A DNA stretch of 43,139 nt from Candidatus Heimdallarchaeota archaeon (GTDB taxonomy: Archaea; Asgardarchaeota; Heimdallarchaeia; JABLTI01). Position numbers and translations under genes: made by a program. The first letter of the stretch is position 1. Each line of letters opens with the position of its first letter. The stretch is taken from contig JAUWKS010000027.1 of NCBI GenBank assembly GCA_030614005.1, forward strand, positions 1 to 43,139, given 5' to 3'. The notes below the pieces were generated by a model. That model worked only from the letters and a program-made list of their open reading frames with translations, was not told where the DNA came from and searched no databases. Positions 1-8,176 of this stretch are shown in pieces.

Positions 1-17
1 AACTGCTGTCATGAAAT

Positions 18-302
18 ATGGACAAATAGGACATGGAGAAGAATAAACGCTTGAAGATCAAGTAATTTTGTGTAGCACGAGGAATACTTTCAGCAATCTC
101 CAGAGAAAAGGACTTTAAACAAGGAAGCAGCATAGTTCTTTACTGACTACCAAAAAGTCAACAGCCTTCGAGGCTCCAGCCCCGTGCCGTATACCGACTC
201 GGGAATCCCCCACTCGACTGTTCCTAGTGGGGGCTCAGCGATGAACTGCATCCACTTGCTTGTTACGGTGACTGAGAATGGATAGATGTCCTATTTGTCC
301 AT
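18..302. ncRNA. Structured RNA candidate, class unassigned
   Basis: Positions 18-34 and 286-302 are perfect 17-nt inverted copies, so a transcript would close on itself into a roughly 285-nt molecule. Inside lie several short hairpins: 51-63 (CTTGA/TCAAG), a GACT/AGTC pair near 145-159, AGCC-TTCGA-GGCT near 163-175, and a strong GC-rich stem with arms CCCCCACT/AGTGGGGG near 207-234. The segment is richer in G+C than its surroundings and has no plausible reading frame. Terminal pairing and size fit archaeal SRP RNA or RNase P RNA, but I could not place the SRP helix 8 motif or the RNase P conserved regions with confidence. The strand is not certain. An A-run follows on the plus strand. Confidence 0.5.
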
Positions 303-435
303 AAAAAAAGGAACGGTTGGCAAGGAAAAAATTAATGATTCAAAGGAAGATAGTGTAAACTAGTTTTCAGCAATTTTGAATAGAATATTACAAATGTTTT
401 TCAAAGTGAATGAGATTTGTTGTTTGTGAATAGCA

Positions 436-1158
436 ATGATAAAATGCATATCATTTGATTTTGATAGAACTTTGGCTCACGTTCAACCACAAACACATCA
501 TTTAGTACCAAAGTTACTAGCTGAAAAGGGAATAGGTGTTTCTGTTGACGAATTTCTACAAAAATGTGTAGAACTACGCCAGAATATTCCAGTTCATTTA
601 CAAGACCACTACTCAAGATTTGGCACTCTCTCAAAGGATTTGAGAGACAATTTTCTGAGGGAATATAATAAAGCTCGAATAGGTCTCCTTAAACTTGACG
701 GAGACCAAAAAGAAATTGAAATATTAAAAGAATGGTTAACAAATCAGATTTATTTACAGCAGAAAAAAATACTTTATGATGATGTTATTAGCATGGTAAA
801 GAAATTATGTGACCTAGGAATAAAACAATACATTCTTTCTGGAAATCATTCTGACGGCATTGTTCAATTACTTAAAGAATCAAACATCTTGGATTATTTT
901 GAAGAAATCATTACTGTCGATAAATTCTTTGTCAAAAAAATCGATAATTTCAAAATTTTACTTGAACATTCCAATTTCCCTCCAAATGAAATTCTCCATA
1001 TAGGTGATGATTTAGTAACTGATGGTTATGGTCCAAGGAAATATCAAATAGAATCAATTATAATCCGTAGACAAGCTCAACTTATTTTTCTTCCAAAACA
1101 CGATGAAAGTTTTCAATCGATAACAAATCTAGACGAATTAACTAAGTTTCTTGGGTAA
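436..1158 (+). CDS. HAD superfamily hydrolase (phosphatase-like)
   Basis: A 240-residue cytoplasmic protein with the four HAD motifs in order. Motif I is FDFDRTL near residue 8 (nucleophile Asp and acid Asp two residues later). Motif II is ILSGN near 133 (Ser). Motif III is a Lys near 163-167. Motif IV is HIGDDLVTDG near 187 (acidic pair that binds Mg). The roughly 100 residues between motifs I and II are helical, as in a C1 cap of the phosphoglycolate phosphatase type. Family members hydrolyse small phosphate esters; the substrate cannot be told from sequence. The gene stands alone, with about 190 nt before the hydrogenase operon. The ATG at 436 lacks a clear Shine-Dalgarno site, so it may be leaderless. 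Confidence 0.82.
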   Translation: MIKCISFDFDRTLAHVQPQTHHLVPKLLAEKGIGVSVDEFLQKCVELRQNIPVHLQDHYSRFGTLSKDLRDNFLREYNKARIGLLKLDGDQKEIEILKEWLTNQIYLQQKKILYDDVISMVKKLCDLGIKQYILSGNHSDGIVQLLKESNILDYFEEIITVDKFFVKKIDNFKILLEHSNFPPNEILHIGDDLVTDGYGPRKYQIESIIIRRQAQLIFLPKHDESFQSITNLDELTKFLG

Positions 1159-1278
1159 TTATCCCGTGTTAGCTGGTCTTGAAAAACAGTCTGACGTTCT
1201 TTTCATTCTCAAACTATCTGTTTATTTTAATAATTCAAATTTAATTTATATAAATTTTATTTCAATTATAAAACGTTT

Positions 1279-1290
1279 GTTTAAATATAA
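1279..1290 (+). promoter_or_regulatory. TATA-like promoter of the hydrogenase operon
   Basis: GTTTAAATATAA is a good archaeal TATA box inside a 190-nt AT-rich gap upstream of the four hydrogenase genes. Initiation would be expected about 25 nt downstream, near 1312. Confidence 0.4.
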
Positions 1291-1394
1291 ACTACTAAAA
1301 TTCACTCTTCTTTGAATTTAATACTCAGATAGTAATAATTAAATACACTATGTATCATAACAAGTCAAAATTCCTAAAAAAGTACTATCGGGAA

Positions 1395-2462
1395 ATGACA
1401 ACTATGCTTTCAAAAATCATCTCGAGACAAGATTTACCAAAACTTATTGATGCATTAACTAATGATTTCCTTGTCATCGCTCCCACATACGACAAAAAAG
1501 TCCCTACATTCTCTGAAGTAGAAAGTTCTTCAGAAGTGGAATTTGATATTCTTTTTAATGAAAAATTACCAATGCTTCCACCCAAGAAGGTATTCCTCCC
1601 TGCGAAGCAAACAGTATTTAAATACAACCTAATCAAGGGTGTAACAGATAGTTGTGATGAAATTTCAGATGCTGTAACTCATAATAAGAATGTCGTAATT
1701 TTCGGTGTAAGTCCATGTGACGTTTCCGGTGTAGGTGTATTAGAGCGAATATTCAGGGATAATTATAGTGATGATGTATTCTTACGGTTACATGATAAGA
1801 CCACAATTATTAGTGTGAATTGTTTGGATCACTGCTATGAAAATTGCTTCTGTGAAACAATGTCATCAAATGATCCTAAAAGTGGTTATGATGTGATGTT
1901 GACAGAAATTTCCAAGTCAAAATTAATTGCAGTTCCAAATTCTGACAAAGGAAAGAAAATATTACGAGATTACCCAGAACTCTTTTCACAAATAAGTGAA
2001 AAAGACTCAGAAGCTTATATTGATGCACTGAATTTAAAGAATAAAAATTTCAAAACTGAATTTCTAGTTGAGGGACTGGCAAGTCATGTCGAAGATAGTT
2101 TTGAATCGGAAATTTGGAAAGAATTTACCGAAAAATGTCTTTTCTGCGGCTCTTGCACATTCGTTTGTCCAACATGCTATTGTTATACTGTAAAAGAAAT
2201 AGTATCTGTTGATTTGAAAGATGGTGAAAGACAGAGAGAATGGGATTCATGTTATTTCCCTGAATTTGCACTTGTAGCTGGTGACCATAATTTCAGAGAA
2301 ACGAAAGAACAACGTTTCAGATATCGATACTTACACAAATTTGTTGATCTTCCTAGAAGATATAATTTCGAAGGTTGTGTAGGATGTGGGCGTTGTGTCA
2401 CTTATTGCCCAGCTAACATCGATGTAAGAGATGTTCTGAAAAAAATTATTGGAGTAATGTAA
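1395..2462 (+). CDS. hydB: [NiFe] hydrogenase beta subunit, 4Fe-4S ferredoxin protein
   Basis: Iron-sulphur subunit of a cytoplasmic group 3b (sulfhydrogenase-type) hydrogenase; it passes electrons between the small subunit and the flavoprotein. Two C-terminal 4Fe-4S motifs are visible: CLFCGSCTFVCPTC (around 2135-2180) and CVGCGRCVTYCP (around 2375-2410). Earlier cysteines (NCLDHCYENCFC, near 1818-1855) could bind a further cluster, as in HydB of Pyrococcus furiosus. Frame is open from ATG 1350, but alignable family sequence begins around MLSKII. ATG 1395 or 1404 are therefore better starts; a weak GGGA at 1390-1393 favours 1404. It is first in the operon and the next gene begins one base after its stop. 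Confidence 0.88.
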   Translation: MTTMLSKIISRQDLPKLIDALTNDFLVIAPTYDKKVPTFSEVESSSEVEFDILFNEKLPMLPPKKVFLPAKQTVFKYNLIKGVTDSCDEISDAVTHNKNVVIFGVSPCDVSGVGVLERIFRDNYSDDVFLRLHDKTTIISVNCLDHCYENCFCETMSSNDPKSGYDVMLTEISKSKLIAVPNSDKGKKILRDYPELFSQISEKDSEAYIDALNLKNKNFKTEFLVEGLASHVEDSFESEIWKEFTEKCLFCGSCTFVCPTCYCYTVKEIVSVDLKDGERQREWDSCYFPEFALVAGDHNFRETKEQRFRYRYLHKFVDLPRRYNFEGCVGCGRCVTYCPANIDVRDVLKKIIGVM

Positions 2463-2463
2463 G

Positions 2464-3324
2464 ATGAGAAATGCTGCTATTGCACATAATGTTGGTGTTT
2501 GCACGCCAAATAATGCCAAAATAATCAAAATAACAGAGCTTACACATAACACTAAACTCTTCGAGATTCAACTTGAAGATGAACATAGTAATAATTTCTT
2601 TGATTATAGTCCTGGTCAATTTGTATTGATTACTGTTTTCGGTGTTGGAGAAATTCCAATTGGTCTTACATCTACACCAATAAAACGTGGTTCATTTGAA
2701 TTAGGAATCAGAAAAGTTGGTAACGTTACTAATAAAATTCATCAGATGAACGTTGGTGATATTGTAGGAATAAGAGGTCCTTTTGGTAAGGGATTCCCAA
2801 TTGAAGAAAACAAACATAAAGATTTGTTATATGTTTGTGGTGGAACAGGTTACTTTCCAATTAGATCTACATTTTTATATGCAATTGCCCGAAGAGAAGA
2901 TTATGGTAAAATAATGTTTCTTTATGGTGATCGCTGCCCAACAGATGTGCTATTTCCAGATGAGAATGATGATTATAAGAAAAGAGAAGACATACTCTTC
3001 CATCAATCTGTAGATAGAGATGACGATAAATGTTGGGAAGGAAATGTTGGTGTTGTAACAACTCTCTTTCCAAACATCGCGAAAGAAATTGATCCAGTAA
3101 ATACTGTTGTTTTTGTTGCCGGACCAGCAATAATGTACAGATATGTAATCATTGAATTAGAGAAACTCGGAATCAAAAACGAGAACATTTACCTTTCCCT
3201 TGAAAGAAAAATGAAATGTGGTATAGGAAAATGTTGCCATTGTGGTATAGGCGATAAGTTCGCTTGTTTGGATGGACCTGTTTTCTCTTTAGATCAAATA
3301 AGAGGACTTTTGGAGGCACTATAA
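2464..3324 (+). CDS. hydG: [NiFe] hydrogenase gamma subunit, FAD/NAD(P)-binding reductase
   Basis: A 286-residue flavoprotein of the ferredoxin-NADP reductase superfamily that joins the hydrogenase to NAD(P)H. It shows the FAD-binding beta-barrel (YSPGQFVLITVFG near residue 45), the nucleotide-binding motif VCGGTGYFPIRS near 125 and, at the C terminus, CGIGKCCHCGIGDKFACLDG (near 252-272), the cysteine motif that binds a 2Fe-2S cluster in the SudB/HydG family. It starts one base after hydB and hydD starts one base after its stop, so translation is probably coupled. Group 3b enzymes use NADPH in known cases; the cofactor preference here is inferred. Confidence 0.88.
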   Translation: MRNAAIAHNVGVCTPNNAKIIKITELTHNTKLFEIQLEDEHSNNFFDYSPGQFVLITVFGVGEIPIGLTSTPIKRGSFELGIRKVGNVTNKIHQMNVGDIVGIRGPFGKGFPIEENKHKDLLYVCGGTGYFPIRSTFLYAIARREDYGKIMFLYGDRCPTDVLFPDENDDYKKREDILFHQSVDRDDDKCWEGNVGVVTTLFPNIAKEIDPVNTVVFVAGPAIMYRYVIIELEKLGIKNENIYLSLERKMKCGIGKCCHCGIGDKFACLDGPVFSLDQIRGLLEAL

Positions 3325-3325
3325 A

Positions 3326-4135
3326 ATGGCAAGTAAACCACAGATTGGAATTGTTGGCTTCACAGGTTGTGCTGGTTGTCAATTAAGTATTCTAGATTTG
3401 GAAAACGAACTCTTAGATTTACTTGGTCTCGTAGATATTATCGATTTCAGAATGGCTATGAGTGGTAATAAGAAAGGACCATATGACATCCTCTTTGTTG
3501 AAGGAAGTATAGTTAATAAACATCAAGAAGAAGAACTAAAAGAGCTTCGAGAAAAAGCAAAGGTACTAGTTGCTATTGGTTCTTGCGCTTCTTTTGGTGG
3601 GCCACAAGCAATTAGGAATTATCGAGATAACAAGAAAACCAAAATTGCTCAATATGGTAAAGACAACATTGACAAAGTAGAAGTGATAAAAGTCAAGCCC
3701 ATAAATAAAGTTGTGAAGGTTGACCATTATCTTTTAGAATGTCCAGTCAACAAATACGAATTCTTAGATTTTGTCAAATACTATCTTGTTGGCGGCACTC
3801 CTACATTGCCAAATTATCCTGTTTGCCAACAATGCAAAGCAAAAGGCAACCGCTGTATCTTTCTTGAAGATGGTATTATGTGTATGGGTCCAGTTATACA
3901 AGCTGGATGTGATGCATTATGTCCCAGTTATGGAATGCCTTGTGATGGTTGTAGAGGTTCAACGTTAGAAGCAGCTTATGACCAGCAAGTGCAATTGATG
4001 ATAGAGAAAGGTGCGTCTGTCGAAGATATCACACGTTACATTTTGAAATATAACGGTGAAGATAAACAAGTACATGAGTTCCTAATGGAGAAATGGAAGG
4101 AACAGGATAAAAAGTTAGTATATCAAGAGGATTAA
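3326..4135 (+). CDS. hydD: [NiFe] hydrogenase small (delta) subunit
   Basis: A 269-residue small subunit holding the Fe-S relay next to the NiFe site. The N terminus has GFTGCAGCQLSILDLE (proximal cluster CxxC, residues about 12-20). Further ligands are the Cys in GSCASFGGP (near 90) and LLECPVNKYEF (near 138). Three C-terminal clusters of cysteines follow, near residues 165-215 (CQQCKAKGNRC, CMGPVIQAGCDALCPS, CDGCRG). No Tat signal is present, as expected for a cytoplasmic group 3 enzyme. It is third in the operon, with hydA starting 16 nt after the stop. Confidence 0.9.
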   Translation: MASKPQIGIVGFTGCAGCQLSILDLENELLDLLGLVDIIDFRMAMSGNKKGPYDILFVEGSIVNKHQEEELKELREKAKVLVAIGSCASFGGPQAIRNYRDNKKTKIAQYGKDNIDKVEVIKVKPINKVVKVDHYLLECPVNKYEFLDFVKYYLVGGTPTLPNYPVCQQCKAKGNRCIFLEDGIMCMGPVIQAGCDALCPSYGMPCDGCRGSTLEAAYDQQVQLMIEKGASVEDITRYILKYNGEDKQVHEFLMEKWKEQDKKLVYQED

Positions 4136-4136
4136 C

Positions 4137-4143
4137 AAGGTGG
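4137..4143 (+). promoter_or_regulatory. Shine-Dalgarno site that sets the hydA start
   Basis: AAGGTGG lies 8 nt before ATG 4152. The in-frame GTG at 4140 is inside this site, so it is not the start. Confidence 0.6.
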
Positions 4144-4151
4144 TAAGAAAA

Positions 4152-5453
4152 ATGACGTCAAAATCGTATCATATAAAACATATTTGTAGAGTAGAAGGTC
4201 ATGGAAACCTCCTCGTTGAAATGGAAGGAAATGAAGTTAATCATGCTGAAATGCAAATTATAGAAGGAGCTCGTTTCTTCGAAGGTATTGCAGTTGGAAG
4301 AAAATATGATGAAGCAATTAACATCATGTCCCGAATATGTGCCATTTGTAGTACTTCTCATCAATTGTCCGCAGTTGGTGCATTAGAAAGAAGTGTTGGA
4401 ATTGAGCCAAGCAAACAAGTAAATGATTTCCGTGTTCTTTTAGATCACGGTGAAAATCTTCAATCTCATATTCTCCATGTAGGGATGTTAGCCTTACCCG
4501 ACTTTCTAGGATTTGATGGAGTCATACAAATGGTACCAAAATATCCGAATGAAGTTAAAATGGTTTTATCTATGAAGCGCACCGCAAACGATTTACAAAC
4601 ACTTATTGGTGGTCGTGAAATCCATCCGGTGAACATTAAACCTGGAGGATTTGGAGCTTATCCTACAACAAATCAACTAAAAGAAATGAAAGAAAAACTT
4701 GTTGTGTTTAAACAGAACACTCAAGCTTTTGCTGACCTCCTTGCAACATTGAAGATGCCTGAATTTGAGAATAAAACCGAGCAAGTAGCTGTCTATGACG
4801 GAAAAAGCTATCCTTTCACTAAAGGGGATCATAAATGCCTCCTAAGTGGGAAAATCGTGAAACCAGAAGATTACAAGAAGAACTTCATTAAAGAAGAAGT
4901 TAGAGGTTATTCTTCCGCTAAATTCTCAACCATTAATGATGGCGAAATATACTATGTATCACCACTCGCTCGCGTAAACATTAATTACAAATTCTTGACA
5001 GATGATGCTAAGAAAGTATTAGCTCAATTTGATATGAAACTACCAAACTTCAATCCATTTAATAATAACGTTGCTCGAGTTATCGAGTTAATGCACTGTG
5101 TAGATGAAGCAATTGAAATCACAGATAAATACATAGAGAAACCACCCAAGGATGACAATAAAGAATTTAAAATCAAAGCTGGAACAGGTTCTCTTGCTAC
5201 TGAAGCTCCTAGAGGATTATTGAATCATTCATATGATGTAGATAAAAACGGCATCATTAAAAGAGCCGATGTAATCACTCCAACAGCGCACAACTTGAAT
5301 AAAATCGAGGATGATGCTAAGAAATTTGGTTCATTGATTGCAGATAAAACAGATGAAGAAGCTGAATTATTACTTAATATGCTTGTTCGTTCATATGATC
5401 CTTGCATTTCTTGTTCAGCACATGCAATTCGAATTGACTTGCGAAGAAAATAA
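4152..5453 (+). CDS. hydA: [NiFe] hydrogenase large (alpha) subunit
   Basis: The 433-residue catalytic subunit. The N-terminal NiFe ligand motif is RICAICSTSH (CxxCxxxH, Cys near residue 63) and the C-terminal one is DPCISCSAH (near 417). After the last His only nine residues remain (AIRIDLRRK). This would be the tail removed by a maturation endopeptidase, so processing is expected, but neither that protease nor hyp maturation genes lie in the window. Group 3 membership follows from gene order beta-gamma-delta-alpha and from the flavoprotein partner; the Mvh/Hdr partners of group 3c are absent. It is the last gene of the operon. Confidence 0.92.
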   Translation: MTSKSYHIKHICRVEGHGNLLVEMEGNEVNHAEMQIIEGARFFEGIAVGRKYDEAINIMSRICAICSTSHQLSAVGALERSVGIEPSKQVNDFRVLLDHGENLQSHILHVGMLALPDFLGFDGVIQMVPKYPNEVKMVLSMKRTANDLQTLIGGREIHPVNIKPGGFGAYPTTNQLKEMKEKLVVFKQNTQAFADLLATLKMPEFENKTEQVAVYDGKSYPFTKGDHKCLLSGKIVKPEDYKKNFIKEEVRGYSSAKFSTINDGEIYYVSPLARVNINYKFLTDDAKKVLAQFDMKLPNFNPFNNNVARVIELMHCVDEAIEITDKYIEKPPKDDNKEFKIKAGTGSLATEAPRGLLNHSYDVDKNGIIKRADVITPTAHNLNKIEDDAKKFGSLIADKTDEEAELLLNMLVRSYDPCISCSAHAIRIDLRRK

Positions 5454-5466
5454 ATTAACTAATATT

Positions 5467-5500
5467 AGCGATCTTTATTGGTCGCTCTCTCTTTCCTTTT
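5467..5500 (+). terminator. Terminator hairpin after the hydrogenase operon
   Basis: Arms AGCGATC (5467-5473) and GGTCGCT (5480-5486) pair over 7 bp with one G-U, loop TTTATT, followed by a pyrimidine/T-rich tract. Confidence 0.5.
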
Positions 5501-5613
5501 TCTTATCACACTACTTATATTTTAGGTAAAAAATTAACCTAGAAGAAATGTTTATGAGTCTAACTTCTCACTCTTTAAAAGAGTATTAAAAAAAGCAACG
5601 AACAGAAAGAACT

Positions 5614-5617
5614 GGTG
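5614..5617 (+). promoter_or_regulatory. GGTG Shine-Dalgarno site that sets the M48 start
   Basis: GGTG sits 9 nt before ATG 5627. The GTG at 5615 falls inside it, so the longer reading is probably wrong. Confidence 0.5.
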
Positions 5618-5626
5618 CAAATTTCA

Positions 5627-8083
5627 ATGACGTTCTCGGATATCTTCAATTTTAGCTTGTGGTTTGATGCTGAACATTATCAAAATACTTTGGGTTTCAT
5701 TTTAGCAATAATATGCGGAATAATTATGCTAACAGAGCTATACACTATTATCACTCAAAAAACTGAACCTGATTTATTGATGTTATTGTTGGGTGGGGTT
5801 ATTGGTGGTTTAGTTCAAGGATTTACTGGTGATTTATTATTAGCAATTCTTTCAGCATTGTGTTGGTTAATGATCTTTTCAGTTTGGACAATTCGTGAAA
5901 GCCCCGTCTGGCGAGAACTAATGCTTGCTTCGCTTATATCTTACCTTGTAGTTTTAGGTGGAAGAATAATCCAAATCGTTTTAGAATGGCATGCAAGAGT
6001 AATTTTAAATTTTACAACTCCAGAAGAAGTGCCATATTGGGGTTTAACCGGCCAACAGTGGTTTGGTATAGCTTGGAATGTTTTTATTTATGTGTTCTTT
6101 CTTCTTTGCATCATATTCTTTGGAAGAAGATTTTTCCTCGTTTCTCGTTTAACTTCTCCACAAATTATCTATCTAATGTTCTTTGCATTATCTTATTTGG
6201 TTCTTTACAACTTTACAGAGTTTCTTAACGTAACTTACCCTGGTGTGCCTGAAGCCATATCTGACCGGGTTCTTTTCGCATCATTTGGAACGTATGAAAT
6301 AATGATCGTTGTGAATTTTCTCTTATACCTTGTTTCTGGACCTCTGTTAAATTTCGCTTTTGGTGTTAAAAAAGTTAAAGATGAACGTGTATTAGGACTA
6401 GTTCAGGAAGTAAAAGAAAAATTAGGTGTAAAAAGTAAAGTTCGAGTAGGAAAAGTAAAAGCTCCCATACTCAATGCCTTTGCTTTTGGAGCGTTTTTCG
6501 ATAAAAGAATAGCTTTTATGTCTCGAGACCTTTCAGATTTCACTGATGATGACATTCGAGGTATTGCCGGTCACGAGCTTGCACACGCACAAAGAGTTCA
6601 TACCCTTTGGCTATTTCTGCTTACAACGGTAACATTTGCTATAACTAAAGCATTACAACTTCCAGCAACAACGCTAGATTATATCTTTGACCCAAATGTT
6701 GGATTAGATTTTCTTTGGTACTACTTGTACAATATTGTAATCCTTGTATTCTCTTATCTCTTTGTAAGAATACTGGAAGGCAGAGCAGATCGTCTTACAA
6801 TGAAAGCTGGATATGGAAAAGCTTTAGCGAAGTCACTTGTAAAATTGGATGGATTCTATCAAGGAATTGCTAGTGAAATGGGTTTAAGTGTGTACCTCCT
6901 AACTGATAAAGAGCAAACTAAATCCGAAAAAATTAGGTTCCTAGGTGATGCAGGTCGAAATATGTACGACATTACTATTAAACCTAAAAAGATGGACTTG
7001 CTAATCAATCTAATGGCAAGTCACCCTAAATCTGCATACAGAGTGGTTGCTTTAACAGATCAAGAAAAGCTACCTCCAGTAAAAGCTGCTATGCTTCCAC
7101 TATTATTGTTAATACCTTTTGTAAGAAGAAAATACTTGAAAGAACTTCAGGAATCTAGAGGTGGTATTGCAGAATTAATAGACCAGGCATTCATCGAAGC
7201 TTATGGCAAAAAAGCACCAAAACAATATGATGAAGTATCACATAAGACGTATCAATATAAATTCATCAAAGGAAAAAACATAGTTGCAATTTCAAAGTTA
7301 AACAAAAAAGATTATCTTCAAGGAAAAGTTGTGAAATTAAAAACATCATCTAATATCACAACATTGAACGTTTTAGAAATTGCCACTGCTGAAGGTAAGA
7401 AGGAGATTACTTTAAGTGATTACAATGTCTTTGAAATGGTGGAAGGACAAAAACAACTTTTCAAAAATGGTAAATTTGGCGTCATTAAACAATTAGGAAC
7501 TAGTGAGAAAGAATTTGCTTTTAAAGTTCAAATGCTTGGTGATGAGAGCGAAATAAAGGAAATGACTGTTTCAGGAATACCAATTGACTATTTTGAAAAT
7601 ATGATCGGGAAAGACATTTTATTCCTTCAAAAAGGTGTTACAAGATTAGCTCGATTGGATAACATTGAATTTTCAGATGAAGGTTTAGCTGAGAGTAATT
7701 TCACTATCACCATAGGCAATGAAACGAAAGTCATTAGCGGAAAAAGTTTTATCATTGAATTCAAGCCTTTTGCTGTTTACCTAAAGAAAGGAAAAGAAAA
7801 ACAACAAAGATCAATGTTTGACTCCCTTAAAGGAAAACAAGTTTCATTTCAAACAAAAGATGATCTCGATACTCTGCTGAAAGGTAAATTGGTTGAAATA
7901 AAAGAAGATTCTGTTTTGGTTAAAACCATTGATGAAACACAAGAAGTTTTCATTAAGAGAATTGAATTCATCTATTCTTACGAAGATAATATGCTACTAA
8001 TATACAAACCAAACCTATCTTTTGTAGAAAGGATAATGATGTTTTTCCAAAACAGAAAGAAATTGGCATATATTATTTCTTAA
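5627..8083 (+). CDS. Membrane-bound M48 (HtpX/Ste24-like) metalloprotease
   Basis: A zinc protease of 818 residues, much longer than typical HtpX (about 290). The N-terminal 240 residues hold about six or seven membrane helices. The catalytic motif GIAGHELAHAQRVH (HExxH, around residue 316) is followed by two more hydrophobic helices and then by ILEGRADRLTMKAGYG, where the Glu is the expected third zinc ligand. SHPKSAYRV (near 470) matches the conserved HP segment after the active site. A further hydrophobic helix occurs near 495. The last roughly 300 residues are mixed alpha/beta with repeated Lys/Glu-rich strands and fit no family I recognise; they might be substrate-binding barrels. M48 enzymes act in membrane protein quality control or CAAX processing; which applies here is unknown. 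Confidence 0.85.
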   Translation: MTFSDIFNFSLWFDAEHYQNTLGFILAIICGIIMLTELYTIITQKTEPDLLMLLLGGVIGGLVQGFTGDLLLAILSALCWLMIFSVWTIRESPVWRELMLASLISYLVVLGGRIIQIVLEWHARVILNFTTPEEVPYWGLTGQQWFGIAWNVFIYVFFLLCIIFFGRRFFLVSRLTSPQIIYLMFFALSYLVLYNFTEFLNVTYPGVPEAISDRVLFASFGTYEIMIVVNFLLYLVSGPLLNFAFGVKKVKDERVLGLVQEVKEKLGVKSKVRVGKVKAPILNAFAFGAFFDKRIAFMSRDLSDFTDDDIRGIAGHELAHAQRVHTLWLFLLTTVTFAITKALQLPATTLDYIFDPNVGLDFLWYYLYNIVILVFSYLFVRILEGRADRLTMKAGYGKALAKSLVKLDGFYQGIASEMGLSVYLLTDKEQTKSEKIRFLGDAGRNMYDITIKPKKMDLLINLMASHPKSAYRVVALTDQEKLPPVKAAMLPLLLLIPFVRRKYLKELQESRGGIAELIDQAFIEAYGKKAPKQYDEVSHKTYQYKFIKGKNIVAISKLNKKDYLQGKVVKLKTSSNITTLNVLEIATAEGKKEITLSDYNVFEMVEGQKQLFKNGKFGVIKQLGTSEKEFAFKVQMLGDESEIKEMTVSGIPIDYFENMIGKDILFLQKGVTRLARLDNIEFSDEGLAESNFTITIGNETKVISGKSFIIEFKPFAVYLKKGKEKQQRSMFDSLKGKQVSFQTKDDLDTLLKGKLVEIKEDSVLVKTIDETQEVFIKRIEFIYSYEDNMLLIYKPNLSFVERIMMFFQNRKKLAYIIS

Positions 8084-8104
8084 TACAATCTAAAAGTAGC
8101 TTGC

Positions 8105-8140
8105 TTGGGAATTATTTCCCAACACTTTTCATTTTTTATA
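8105..8140. terminator. Hairpin between convergent genes
   Basis: TTGGGAA (8105-8111), loop TTAT, TTCCCAA (8116-8122), then T-rich sequence on the plus strand. It lies between the plus-strand M48 gene and the minus-strand receptor-like gene and could serve the plus strand. Confidence 0.55.
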
Positions 8141-8176
8141 ATTTAGAATAGGCTCGTACATTACTGATAACAATAA

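Noticed and set aside
4140..4151. GTG start for the hydrogenase large subunit
   Set aside because: The GTG is part of the AAGGTGG ribosome site; ATG 4152 is correctly spaced.
5338..5529. Plus-strand frame overlapping the end of hydA
   Set aside because: It is an out-of-frame shadow of the large subunit and runs into the terminator hairpin.
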